Source: Streptomyces sannanensis (lineage in GTDB: Bacteria; Actinomycetota; Actinomycetes; Streptomycetales; Streptomycetaceae). Taken from it: a stretch of 64,000 bases of DNA. The notes under the pieces were generated by a model, which saw only the letters and a program-made list of their open reading frames with translations, was not told the origin of the DNA and did no database searches. A program made the translations under genes and the position numbers. The DNA is taken from contig NZ_BAAAYL010000001.1 in assembly GCF_039536205.1 (NCBI RefSeq), forward strand, positions 3,596,001-3,660,000. The letters run 5' to 3'. Positions 46,283-55,896 of the stretch are shown one piece after another (position 1 is the first letter of the stretch; each line of letters begins with the position of its first letter).

Positions 46283-46822
46283 ATGAGCGACGTACGTGGT
46301 GAGCTGCTTCAGCAGATCAAGAACAAGGCTGTGGTGCACGGCAAGGTGACCCTCTCCTCCGGCAAGGAAGCCGATTACTACATCGACCTTCGCCGGATCA
46401 CCCTGGACGGCACGGCCGCCCCGCTGGTCGGCCAGGTGATGCTGGATGTCACCGCAGACCTGGACTTCGACGCCGTCGGCGGTCTCACCCTCGGTGCCGA
46501 CCCGGTCGCGACGTCGATGCTGCACGCCTCCGCCGCGCGCGGGAAGACCCTGGACGCCTTCGTCGTACGCAAGGCGCAGAAGGCCCACGGCATGCAGCGT
46601 CGTATCGAGGGCACGGACATCAAGGGCCGCCGCGTCCTGGTCGTCGAGGACACCTCCACCACCGGCGGCTCGCCGCTGACCGCCGTCGAGGCGTGCCGCG
46701 AGGCGGGCGCCGAGGTCGTCGCGGTGGCGACGATCGTCGACCGGGGTGCCGCGGACGCCATCGCGGAGGCCGGTCTGCCGTACATCACCGCATACACGCT
46801 GGATGATCTCGACCTCGCCTGA
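46283..46822 (+). CDS. pyrE: Orotate phosphoribosyltransferase
   Basis: Makes OMP from orotate and PRPP in UMP synthesis. 179 residues with LSSGKEADYYIDLRRI, GGLTLGADPVA, VRKAQKAHGMQ and the PRPP motif VLVVEDTSTTGGSPL. The ATG at 46283 follows the MITE by 11 bp and has no clear ribosome site. A TAAGCT at 46270-46275 could be a -10 element giving a leaderless mRNA; that is speculation. Confidence 0.96.
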   Translation: MSDVRGELLQQIKNKAVVHGKVTLSSGKEADYYIDLRRITLDGTAAPLVGQVMLDVTADLDFDAVGGLTLGADPVATSMLHASAARGKTLDAFVVRKAQKAHGMQRRIEGTDIKGRRVLVVEDTSTTGGSPLTAVEACREAGAEVVAVATIVDRGAADAIAEAGLPYITAYTLDDLDLA

Positions 46823-46858
46823 CATGGTCTGACCTGCGGTTTTCATCCAGTCTCTCCT

Positions 46859-46874
46859 TGTTTCACGTGAAACG
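46859..46874. promoter_or_regulatory. parS-like ParB-binding site
   Basis: TGTTTCACGTGAAACG matches the 16-bp bacterial parS consensus TGTTTCACGTGAAACA at 15 positions. The 14-bp core is a perfect palindrome. Streptomyces parS sites cluster around oriC, consistent with a chromosomal core location. Confidence 0.85.
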
Positions 46875-46965
46875 GGGAGAGTCTGGAAAGATAGGCGCGA
46901 CGATGACGTCGCCCCCAGGTCAGGGCCCGTAATTCGCCCACCCGCATTTCACAAGGAGCGGACAC

Positions 46966-47988
<1,023 letters not shown>

Positions 47989-48298
47989 GCGCTCCCGGTC
48001 GCCCGGGCCCGGCACGCTCCCTGTGTGCCGGGCCCGGGACGTTTCCGGGTGCACCCTGGCCCCCGTCCGTCGGGGATGCCGCCCTCCGCGCGGGGTGGGA
48101 TCACCCGGTGCGGCCGTCCTGCGCCAGGTGGGCCCGGATGTCCGTCCTCAAGCTGGGGGTGCCCCAGGCCGGGCTTGTCGGTTGCCGTCCTCCGGGCCGG
48201 GGCCTGCGTGGCGGTGCTCGCTCGTCCGGTGAACCGGTGCGCCGGATGGGCTGGATCGTGCCGTGGCCGGAGGGCGCGTATGCGGGGATGATCGGCGT
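47989..48298. other. Intergenic region with terminator and partial repeat
   Basis: Carries the fba terminator at 48002-48038 and, near 48145-48170, a GCTGGGGGTGCCCC-type repeat common in Streptomyces spacers. No gene is supported. Confidence 0.5.
48002..48038. terminator. Terminator after fba
   Basis: CCCGGGCCCGGCAC stem with its exact complement and an 8-nt loop. Confidence 0.8.
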
Positions 48299-49798
48299 AT
48301 GACGGAAGCCGTGTACGGCGAAGTCCGCCTCGCGTCCGCGACCGGGCGGTGGGTGGTGCTCACGACCGTGCTCGGGTCCGCCATGGTGCTGCTGGACTCC
48401 ACCGTCGTCAATGTCGCGCTGCCCCACATCGGGGCCGATCTCAACGCCGACCTGGCCGTCCTCCAGTGGACCGTCAACGCCTACATGCTCACGCTCGCGG
48501 GGCTGATCCTGCTGGGCGGGTCGCTGGGGGACCGGTACGGGCGGCGGCGGGTGTTCGTGATCGGTGTGGTGTGGTTCGCCGCGGCCTCGTTGGCGTGCGG
48601 GCTGGCCCCCAACGCGCCGGTACTCGTCGCGGCGCGGGCCCTCCAGGGTGTCGGGGGTGCGCTGCTGACGCCCGGCTCGCTGGCGCTGATCCAGGCGAGC
48701 TTCCGGCCGGGCGACCGGGCCCGCGCGGTCGGCGTGTGGTCGGGTCTGGGCGGGGTCGGCGCCGCGGTGGGGCCGTTCCTCGGCGGCTGGCTGGTCGACG
48801 GCCCCGGCTGGCGTTGGGTGTTCCTGCTGAACGTTCCGCTGGCCGCGGTCTGTGTGCCGGTCGCCCTGCGGCGGGTGCCGGAGTCCTGGGACCCCGCGGC
48901 GCACGGCCGCTTCGACGTCCTCGGTGCCGTGCTCGGTGCGCTCGCGCTGGCGCTGGTGACGTACGGGCTGATCGAGGCGGAGCCCTGGCCCGCGGTCGGC
49001 GGGGCCCTTCTGGGCGCGGTGTTCCGGGTCGTGGAGCATCGTGTGCCGGATCCGATGCTGCCGCCGTCGATCTTCGCGTCCCGGCTGTTCACCGCGGTCA
49101 ATCTGGTGACGCTGTGCGTCTACGCGGCCTTCAGCGGCTTCTTCTTCCTGGCCGCGCTCCAGCTCCAGGTGGTCTCCGGGTACTCCGCGCTCGGCGCGGG
49201 CGCCGCCCTGCTGCCCACGACGGTGCTGATGCTGCTGCTGTCGGCGAAGTCCGGCGAGCTGGGGGAGCACATCGGCCCACGCATTCCGCTCACCGTGGGC
49301 CCCTTGCTGTGCGCGGCCGGGATGCTGCTGATGGTGCGGGTCGGCCCGAACGCCTCGTACGTACGGGACGTACTGCCCGCGATGGTGGTGCTGGGCCTCG
49401 GCATGGTGACCGTGGTCGCGCCGCTCACCGCCACCGTCCTGAACTCCGTGTCCGCCTCCAGGGCCGGGCTGGCCAGCGGTGTCAACAACGCGGCGGCCCG
49501 CGCGGCCGGTCTGCTCGCGGTGGCGGCGCTGCCCTTGCTGGCCGGGATGGGCCCGGAGGCGTACCGTTCGGCGACCGAGTTCGAGGCGACCTTCCGGCGG
49601 GCGATGCCGATGTGCGCGGGGCTGCTGGTCCTGGGCGCGCTGTTGGCCTGGACGACGGTACGTACCCCCCGGGCGCCCGCCTGCCACCCCGAGTGCAAGG
49701 TGCACTGCGGGGTGGGCGCGCCTCCGCTGGACCCGGGCGAGCGGGACACCCCCACGGTCTCCGGGCGCGACGATCAGGGCCCGGCCGCCGACCTGTGA
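48299..49798 (+). CDS. MFS exporter of the DHA2 (EmrB/QacA) family
   Basis: 499 residues with about 14 TM helices. Motifs are LDSTVVNVALPHIGADL (TM1), LQWTVNAYMLTLAGLILLGGSLGDRYGRRRVF (motif A) and LLTPGSLALIQASFRPGDRARAVGVWSGLGGVGAAVGPFLGGWL (motif C, antiporter). Proton-coupled drug or metabolite efflux is the usual function; substrate is unknown. The C-terminus has two Cys (CHPECKVHC). ATG 48299 is chosen; the frame is open upstream to 48263. It converges on DUF3151. Confidence 0.9.
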   Translation: MTEAVYGEVRLASATGRWVVLTTVLGSAMVLLDSTVVNVALPHIGADLNADLAVLQWTVNAYMLTLAGLILLGGSLGDRYGRRRVFVIGVVWFAAASLACGLAPNAPVLVAARALQGVGGALLTPGSLALIQASFRPGDRARAVGVWSGLGGVGAAVGPFLGGWLVDGPGWRWVFLLNVPLAAVCVPVALRRVPESWDPAAHGRFDVLGAVLGALALALVTYGLIEAEPWPAVGGALLGAVFRVVEHRVPDPMLPPSIFASRLFTAVNLVTLCVYAAFSGFFFLAALQLQVVSGYSALGAGAALLPTTVLMLLLSAKSGELGEHIGPRIPLTVGPLLCAAGMLLMVRVGPNASYVRDVLPAMVVLGLGMVTVVAPLTATVLNSVSASRAGLASGVNNAAARAAGLLAVAALPLLAGMGPEAYRSATEFEATFRRAMPMCAGLLVLGALLAWTTVRTPRAPACHPECKVHCGVGAPPLDPGERDTPTVSGRDDQGPAADL

Positions 49799-49844
49799 GA
49801 CCGGCCCGGCATCGGCCGGCGCAGCGCGCGTCGGGTCGCCGCCG

Positions 49845-50264
49845 CTACTGCTTGAGCTCGGCGTACGCCTCGGCGCTGCTGTCCTTGAGGAACTGCCAGC
49901 AGCGCGCCTCTTCCTCGGGCTCCTTGATCGCGCCGGCCGCGCGCGCCAGCGCCGCCAGGCAGCGCAGGAAGCCGCGATTGCCGCGGTGCTCCCACGGCAC
50001 GGGGCCGTGCCCCTTCCAGCCGTTACGGCGCAGGGCGTCCAGGCCGCGGTGGTAACCCGTACGGGCGTAGGCGTACGACTCGACATACCGGCTGGCCGCG
50101 TAGGCGTCGTCCGCCAGCATCGCCCAGGCGAGGCAGAACGCCGGGAATTCGGCGGCCACCTGAGTCGGCGAGGCCGATTCCTCCGCCAGCATTCGGTAGG
50201 GCTGCTCATCCTCCGGGAGCAGGGTCGGTTCGGGGCCGTCGAGAAGGTTCTTGTGAATCGCCAT
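49845..50264 (-). CDS. DUF3151 protein
   Basis: 139 residues (MAIHKNLLDGPEPTLLPEDE..AEFPAFCLAWAMLADDAY..HRGLDALRRNGWKGHGPVPWEH..FLRCLAALARAAGAI). Highly conserved in actinobacteria but of unknown function; all-helical. The ATG at 50264 is the only reasonable start. Confidence 0.92.
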   Translation of the reverse strand: MAIHKNLLDGPEPTLLPEDEQPYRMLAEESASPTQVAAEFPAFCLAWAMLADDAYAASRYVESYAYARTGYHRGLDALRRNGWKGHGPVPWEHRGNRGFLRCLAALARAAGAIKEPEEEARCWQFLKDSSAEAYAELKQ

Positions 50265-50720
50265 GCAGGCAGTCTGTCACCCGGCGCTCGGCGTTGCCCG
50301 GCAGGAGTTCGACCGGGGAAGGCCCGGGCGCTCCGCGTTGCGGCGGGACGCCCGGGACGTCGTGATGTGTCGTGGTCGGGGATTCCGCTGCGCAATTCGG
50401 CTGAGCAGCAGAGACCGGCTACGAGGGCAGCGCCCGTGGCCTCGTTGTCGCAGGTCGCGGTCCGCGCGTCGGAACCACCCGGGAATTGCGCAGCAGAGTC
50501 GTCGGGAAGGAACGGGCCGGTGACCGCCGTGGCCTGCGGCAGCACCCGGTGATGAGGGCCCGGTACCCCAGCTCCTCCCTCCGCGGCCAGGCCCGGAGGG
50601 AGGGGCGTACATCACAGGGTCGGGTCTTTCACCAGCCGCTTATGATGCCCGTGGGGACCGGGGCTCCGAAGCCGGAAAGGAAGGGGCGGACCGCTACCCG
50701 GACATATCGAGGAGACAGCG
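50265..50720. other. Long spacer upstream of kynA with inverted repeat
   Basis: 456 bp without a recognisable gene. GCTGCGCAATTC (50387-50398) and GAATTGCGCAGC (50481-50492) are perfect complements about 80 bp apart. The last 90 bp carry the kynA promoter and a GAGGAG ribosome site. Confidence 0.5.
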
Positions 50721-51563
50721 ATGTCGCAGTACCCCGATGCCCCCGGAGGCGGTTCGGTGACCCCGAACCTCGACTTCGCGGGCACCACCCCGTACGAGGA
50801 CTACGTCCAGGCGGACGTTCTCACCCACCTCCAGCACCCCCTCTCCGACGATCCCGGTGAGATGGTCTTCCTGGTGACGACCCAGGTCATGGAGCTGTGG
50901 TTCACGGTTCTCGTCCACGAGTGGGAGACCGCCACCCAGGCCCTGCGCAGCGACGACCTTCCGGTCGCCATGGCCGCGTTGAAGCGTTCCGTCCGTGAGC
51001 TGGAGGCGCTGAACGCCTCCTGGAAGCCGCTGGGCCAGCTCACCCCCGCGCAGTTCAACTCCTACCGCGGTGCTCTCGGCGAGGGCTCGGGCTTCCAGTC
51101 GGCGATGTACCGGCGCATGGAGTTCCTGCTCGGCGAGAAGTCGGCGTCGATGCTGGTGCCGCACCGAGGCGCTCCGCGTGTCCACGCGGAGCTGGAGAAG
51201 GCGCTGCAGGAGCCGAGTCTGTACGACGAGGTGCTGCGGCTCCTCGCCCGCCGCGGGTACGCCGTCCCCGCCGCCGTGCTCGGCCGGGACGTCACGCAGA
51301 AGTACGAGCCGTCGCCCGAGGTCGAGGCGATCTGGACGGAGCTCTACGCCGGTGACCAGGACAACGACCTGGTCCGGCTCGGCGAGGCGCTGACCGACGT
51401 CGGCGAGCTGGTGTGGCGCTGGCGCAACGACCATCTGGTCGCCACCCGCCGCGCGATGGGCGCCAAGGCCGGCACCGGCGGCTCCGCCGGGGTCGCCTGG
51501 CTGGAGAAGCGCGCCGCGAAGAACGTCTTCCCCGAGCTGTGGACGGCGCGCAGCCATGTCTGA
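50721..51563 (+). CDS. kynA: Tryptophan 2,3-dioxygenase
   Basis: Heme enzyme that opens the indole ring of L-Trp to N-formylkynurenine. 280 residues with TPYEDYVQADVL, FLVTTQVMELWFTVLVHEW, QFNSYRGALGEGSGFQSAMYR (substrate pocket) and RWRNDHLVATRRAMGAKAGTGG, where the His is the heme ligand. GAGGAG precedes ATG 50721. It overlaps kynU by 8 bp. Confidence 0.96.
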   Translation: MSQYPDAPGGGSVTPNLDFAGTTPYEDYVQADVLTHLQHPLSDDPGEMVFLVTTQVMELWFTVLVHEWETATQALRSDDLPVAMAALKRSVRELEALNASWKPLGQLTPAQFNSYRGALGEGSGFQSAMYRRMEFLLGEKSASMLVPHRGAPRVHAELEKALQEPSLYDEVLRLLARRGYAVPAAVLGRDVTQKYEPSPEVEAIWTELYAGDQDNDLVRLGEALTDVGELVWRWRNDHLVATRRAMGAKAGTGGSAGVAWLEKRAAKNVFPELWTARSHV

Positions 51564-52803
51564 ACTCGCCACTGAACTCGCCCTCATAGCCGCCAAGCGC
51601 GACGAGAACGACGAACTGCGCGCGAAGCGCGACGAGTTCGTCCTCGACACCACGGTCTACCTCGACGGCAACTCCCTCGGCGCACTGCCGAAGGCCGTCC
51701 CCGGCAGGCTCGCGGATGTCGTCGCCCGCGAATGGGGCGAGCTGCGCATACGTTCCTGGGACGAGAGCGGCTGGTGGACCGCGCCCGAGCGGATCGGCGA
51801 CCGGATCGCCCCGCTCGTGGGCGCCGCGCCCGGCCGGATCGTGGTCGGCGACTCGACCAGCGTCAATGTCTTCAAGGCCCTGGTCGCCGCGGTCCGCCTG
51901 GCTCCGGACACCCGGGACGAGATCCTGGTCGACGCCACCACGTTCCCCACGGACGGCTACATCGCCGAGTCCGCGGCCCGGATGACCGGCCGCACCCTGC
52001 GCGCGGTCGAGCCGGGCGAGGTCGCCTCGGCCGTCGGCCCGCGCACCGCCGCCGTGCTGGTCAACCACGTCGACTACCGCTCCGGCCGTCTCCACGACCT
52101 GCCCGGCATCACCGCCGCCGTGCACGCCGCGGGTGCCCTGGCCGTCTGGGACCTCTGCCACAGTGCGGGTGCCCTGCCGGTCGGCCTGGACGAACACGGG
52201 GTCGACTTCGCGGTCGGCTGCACCTACAAGTACCTCAACGGCGGCCCCGGTTCGCCCGCGTACCTGTACGTACGGAGCGAGCACCAGGCGTCCTTCGACT
52301 CCCCGCTGCCCGGCTGGAACTCGCATGCCGACCCCTTCGGCATGACCCCCGGCTACGCCCCCGCCGACGGCGCCCTGCGCGGCCGTGTCGGCACCCCCGA
52401 CATCCTGTCGATGCTCGCGCTGGAAGCGGCCCTCGGGGTGTGGGACGGCGTCTCGATCGAGTCCGTCCGGGCGAAGAGCCTGGCCCTGACGGACTTCTTC
52501 CTGGAGTGCGTCGCGGCGTACGTCCCGGAGGGCCGGGTCACCTCGGTCACCCCGGCCGCACACGCCGAACGGGGCAGCCAGGTGGCACTGCGCTGTTCCC
52601 CCGAGCTCTCGGCTTCGCTCGAGCAGGGAGGTACCCCCAACGCGGGCGAGGTGATGCGCCGGCTGATCGCGCGCGGTGTGGTCGGCGACTTCCGCCGCCC
52701 GGATGTGCTGCGGTTCGGTTTCACACCGCTGTACGTCGGCTTCGCCGACACGGAGCGGGCGGCGAGGGTTCTCGCGGAGGTGCTGGCCGACGTCTCCGGC
52801 TGA
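51556..52803 (+). CDS. kynU: Kynureninase with in-frame repeat insertion
   Basis: PLP enzyme cleaving kynurenine to anthranilate and alanine. 415 residues with YLDGNSLGALPK, VGDSTSVNVFKAL, NHVDYRSGRLHD, WDLCHSAGALPV and GCTYKYLNGGPGSPAYLYV (PLP lysine near 223). After GSQVALR, the residues SPELSASLEQGGTP are encoded by the hairpin repeat (52598-52638). The frame resumes at VMRRLIARGVVGDFR, the usual family end. The insertion is near the C-terminal domain, so activity may persist. Confidence 0.95.
   Translation: MSELATELALIAAKRDENDELRAKRDEFVLDTTVYLDGNSLGALPKAVPGRLADVVAREWGELRIRSWDESGWWTAPERIGDRIAPLVGAAPGRIVVGDSTSVNVFKALVAAVRLAPDTRDEILVDATTFPTDGYIAESAARMTGRTLRAVEPGEVASAVGPRTAAVLVNHVDYRSGRLHDLPGITAAVHAAGALAVWDLCHSAGALPVGLDEHGVDFAVGCTYKYLNGGPGSPAYLYVRSEHQASFDSPLPGWNSHADPFGMTPGYAPADGALRGRVGTPDILSMLALEAALGVWDGVSIESVRAKSLALTDFFLECVAAYVPEGRVTSVTPAAHAERGSQVALRCSPELSASLEQGGTPNAGEVMRRLIARGVVGDFRRPDVLRFGFTPLYVGFADTERAARVLAEVLADVSG
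52598..52638. repeat. GC-rich hairpin repeat inside kynU
   Basis: CCCCCGAGCTCTCGGCTTCG followed by CTCGAGCAGGGAGGTACCCCC, same family as 42436-42533 and 45429-45545. Confidence 0.9.
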
Positions 52804-52919
52804 CCGTGCTCTGCCGGACGGGCTCGAACCGAGTCCGTCCGGCGGGAACGAGCCGGAGCGAGGGTGGTAGCGTCCGCGCTGCTGGAACGAATTCCGGTTT
52901 GCCGGGGAAAGGTTGGGGC

Positions 52920-53801
52920 ATGTCGGAGCCCGCTCCGGACGACGCGGTCGCACGTGACGCAGCCGAGGAGGCTTCGGCCTTCTCGCATCCGCCCGTGGAG
53001 CCCGACGCCACGGCCGCGTATGGCGAACACCCCGACCAGGTCGTCGACTTCTACGCTCCGCGCGGCGGCCGGGGGAGCGCCCCGCTCGTCGTCGTCCTGC
53101 ACGGCGGCGCGTGGCGCGCGCCCTACGACCGCCGGCACATAACGCCGTTCGCGGGCTTCCTGGCGCGCAACGGCTTCGCCGTCGCCAACATCGAGTACCG
53201 ACGAGGAAGCGCTCTGCCCCACCAGGGCGAGGGGTCGGCGGCCGGCCGCTGGCCGGAGACGTTCGACGACGTGGCCGCCGCGCTGGACGCGCTGCCGTCG
53301 CTCGTCGCGGGCGCGCTTCCGCAGGCCGACCCGCGCCGTACGGTCCTCGCCGGACACTCGGCGGGCGGGCACCTCGCGCTGTGGGCCGCCGCCCGGCACG
53401 TACTGCCGAAGGACTCGCGCTGGCGGCTGCCCGCGCCGCCGGCACTGCGCGGTGTCGTCGCGCTCGCGCCGATCGCGGATCTGCGGCTGGCCGCCGAGCG
53501 TGGGGTGTGCTCGGGGGCGGCGGTCCAGCTGCTCGGTGGCGAGGGGCCGTTCGCCGAGCGGGCGGGGTACGCCGACCCGGCCGTGCTGCTGCCCACCGGT
53601 ATCGCCACCACCGTGGTGCAGGGCCGTACCGACATCGTCGTGCCGCAGGAGGTCGCCGAGTCGTACGTCGACGCGGCGGCCAGGGCGGGCGAGACGGTGG
53701 GCTGGACGCTGCTGGAGGGGGTCGGCCACTTCCCGCTGATCGACCCGTCCGCGGACGCGTGCGCGGTGGTCGTGGAGGAGCTCGCGCAGCTCGCGTTCTG
53801 A
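52920..53801 (+). CDS. Alpha/beta hydrolase, probable kynurenine formamidase
   Basis: 293 residues. The oxyanion motif is VVLHGGAWRAPYDRRH, the nucleophile GHSAGG near 155, and the acid and base are in GRTDIVVP and VGHFPLID. The fold matches the HSL-like group with kynurenine formamidase (KynB-type) members. Its position after kynA and kynU supports N-formylkynurenine hydrolysis; otherwise it would be a generic esterase. GGAAAGG lies near ATG 52920. Confidence 0.82.
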   Translation: MSEPAPDDAVARDAAEEASAFSHPPVEPDATAAYGEHPDQVVDFYAPRGGRGSAPLVVVLHGGAWRAPYDRRHITPFAGFLARNGFAVANIEYRRGSALPHQGEGSAAGRWPETFDDVAAALDALPSLVAGALPQADPRRTVLAGHSAGGHLALWAAARHVLPKDSRWRLPAPPALRGVVALAPIADLRLAAERGVCSGAAVQLLGGEGPFAERAGYADPAVLLPTGIATTVVQGRTDIVVPQEVAESYVDAAARAGETVGWTLLEGVGHFPLIDPSADACAVVVEELAQLAF

Positions 53802-53884
53802 CGCCGCGTCCTCCTTGAGACGGACGCGGCAGGATCCTCATTGCTGGGGACGACGCCGGATCCGCCGCCTCCTACGGTGAGGGC

Positions 53885-55171
53885 GTGACCGAGACCAAGA
53901 CGATGCCACGGAGCCCCGAGTTCCAGCTGGCCATGGGCGCGATCGACGGCCTGCGCCAGGACCTGTTCCATGACGCGTTCGCATACCGCCCGCTGCCGCC
54001 GGTCCGTACGGACGGGCCGCTCATCCGGCGGTTGCCGGGCCGGATACGCAAGTACGCGGCCTTCAGGCGCCATGCGCTCGTCGCGACGGTGGCCGCGTTC
54101 GTGGTGATCCTCGGCTATGGCCCCGGCCCTGGCTTTGTCCTCGGTGGCGTACTCCCCGCGATGGCGGTGCTGATGACCCTGGCCAGACCGGTCGCCGCCT
54201 GGTGGGTGTCGGTGCCGGCCACCGTACTGACCGCCGTCGTTGTCGACCCGTACGGGCTATTCCCCTGGACCCAGGCCGCTTTCCTCGGGCATCTCACGGT
54301 ACTCGTGATGGTGGCCGCCAGGACCCGGCCGCGTGCCGCCGGCTGGATGTGGCTGCTCACCCTTCTTCTCGGCCTCACCATGGACACCTTCCTCAGCGAC
54401 GGCTCGGGTTCCGACACCGGACCGATGGCCGTGGTCTCTGCTTTGGCCCTGCTTGTCGTCACCGTCGTCCACACCCGCCGGGAGGCCGATCAGGAGGTCA
54501 CCGCCCAGCAGACCGTCACCGCGATCGAGCGGGACCGGCGCACGCTCCTCGAGGAGCGCACCACCATCGCCCGCGAGCTGCACGACGTGGTCGCCCACCA
54601 CATGTCGGTGGTCGCCATCCAGGCGGAGGCCGCGCCCTACCGGGTCGAGAACCCGCCCCCCGAGCTGACGAAGTCCTTCGAGGTCATCCGCGAGAACGCG
54701 GTCGCCGCGCTCACCGAACTGCGCCGGGTGCTCGGCGTCGTACGCGCGGAGGACTACGAGGCCCCGGACGCCCCGCAGCCGACCCTCGCCGACCTCGACG
54801 CGCTGCTCGCGAACGTCCGGGCGGCCGGCCTCGACGTCGAGACGGCCGTCAACGGCGCGGTACGGGAACTGCCGCAGGGTGTCGGACTGTCCGCCTACCG
54901 GATCATCCAGGAGGCGCTGAGCAACACCCTGCGCCACGCGCCCGGTGCGACCGCGCGCGTCGAGATCTCCTACGTCCTGGGCGGCCTGGGCCTGCGTGTC
55001 GTCAACGGCCCGCCGACCGGTGATGCCCGGCCGTCACCCGGCGCGGGACACGGGATCACCGGAATGCGTGAGCGTGTGGCGATGCTGGACGGCGAGATGA
55101 CGGCGGAGGCGACGGCCGAGGGCGGCTACGAGGTCGCCGTCTTCATCACCCTCAGGGGAGAGGCCGCATGA
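53885..55171 (+). CDS. Sensor histidine kinase (NarL/DesK-type)
   Basis: 428 residues from GTG 53885. After a cytoplasmic N-terminus, four to six TM helices follow (about 60-200). The DHp box is RELHDVVAHHMSVVAIQAE (His near 231) and the ATPase has IIQEALSNTLRHAP and GHGITGMRERVAMLDG. The signal is unknown. The stop overlaps the regulator ATG (ATGA), forming a two-component pair. Confidence 0.93.
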   Translation: MTETKTMPRSPEFQLAMGAIDGLRQDLFHDAFAYRPLPPVRTDGPLIRRLPGRIRKYAAFRRHALVATVAAFVVILGYGPGPGFVLGGVLPAMAVLMTLARPVAAWWVSVPATVLTAVVVDPYGLFPWTQAAFLGHLTVLVMVAARTRPRAAGWMWLLTLLLGLTMDTFLSDGSGSDTGPMAVVSALALLVVTVVHTRREADQEVTAQQTVTAIERDRRTLLEERTTIARELHDVVAHHMSVVAIQAEAAPYRVENPPPELTKSFEVIRENAVAALTELRRVLGVVRAEDYEAPDAPQPTLADLDALLANVRAAGLDVETAVNGAVRELPQGVGLSAYRIIQEALSNTLRHAPGATARVEISYVLGGLGLRVVNGPPTGDARPSPGAGHGITGMRERVAMLDGEMTAEATAEGGYEVAVFITLRGEAA

Positions 55172-55824
55172 CGATCCGTGTCCTGATCGCCGACGACCAG
55201 ATGATGGTCCGCGAAGGCTTCTCCGTCCTGCTCAACGCGATGCCGGACATCGAGGTGGCCGGCGAGGCGGTGAACGGCCGCGACGCCGTCACCAAGGTCG
55301 GCGAGCTCCGCCCCGATGTGGTCCTGATGGACATCCGTATGCCGGAGCTGAACGGCATCGAGGCCACCCGGGAGATCGTCGCCGCCGACGCGGACGCGAA
55401 AGTGCTCGTGCTGACCACCTTCGATCTGGACGAGTACGTCTACCAGGCGCTGCGCGCCGGGGCCTCCGGCTTTCTGCTCAAGGACGCCTCGGCCGGCCGG
55501 CTCGCCGAGGCGGTGCGGGTGGTGGCAGTCGGTGAGGCACTGCTCGCCCCGTCCGTCACCAGGCGGCTGATCACCGAGTTCTCCCGCCTCGGCACCCCGA
55601 AGTCCCCCGCCCGCAGTCAGATCGGGGACCTCACCGAACGGGAGACGGAGGTACTGGTCCTGATCGCCCAGGGCCTGTCCAACGCGGAGATCGCGGACCG
55701 CCTCGTCGTCGCCGAATCCACGGTCAAGACCCACGTCAGCCGCATCCTGGTCAAACTCGGCCTGCGTGACCGCACTCAGGCGGCGGTCTTCGCCTACGAG
55801 GCCGGACTGGTCACCCCGGGATAG
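55168..55824 (+). CDS. Response regulator (NarL/LuxR type)
   Basis: 218 residues. The receiver has VLIADDQMMVREG, VVLMDIRMPELNG (phospho-Asp near 54) and Lys in FLLKDAS. The LuxR HTH is LTERETEVLVLIAQGLSNAEIADRLVVAESTVKTHVSRIL (about 150-190). Partner of the kinase upstream. Confidence 0.95.
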   Translation: MTIRVLIADDQMMVREGFSVLLNAMPDIEVAGEAVNGRDAVTKVGELRPDVVLMDIRMPELNGIEATREIVAADADAKVLVLTTFDLDEYVYQALRAGASGFLLKDASAGRLAEAVRVVAVGEALLAPSVTRRLITEFSRLGTPKSPARSQIGDLTERETEVLVLIAQGLSNAEIADRLVVAESTVKTHVSRILVKLGLRDRTQAAVFAYEAGLVTPG

Positions 55825-55839
55825 TCCGCGCAACGCGAA

Positions 55840-55869
55840 GGCGGCCGCCCCCACGAGGGAGCGGCCGCC
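55840..55869. terminator. Bidirectional terminator
   Basis: GGCGGCCGC/GCGGCCGCC stem between the convergent regulator and carboxypeptidase genes. Confidence 0.7.
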
Positions 55870-55896
55870 GATGCCGCGCTGTGCGTCGACGCGAGA

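Noticed and set aside
50277..50615. Minus-strand 112-codon ORF upstream of kynA
   Set aside because: No ribosome site, no codon-bias support, and Arg/Pro/Ser-rich shadow composition.
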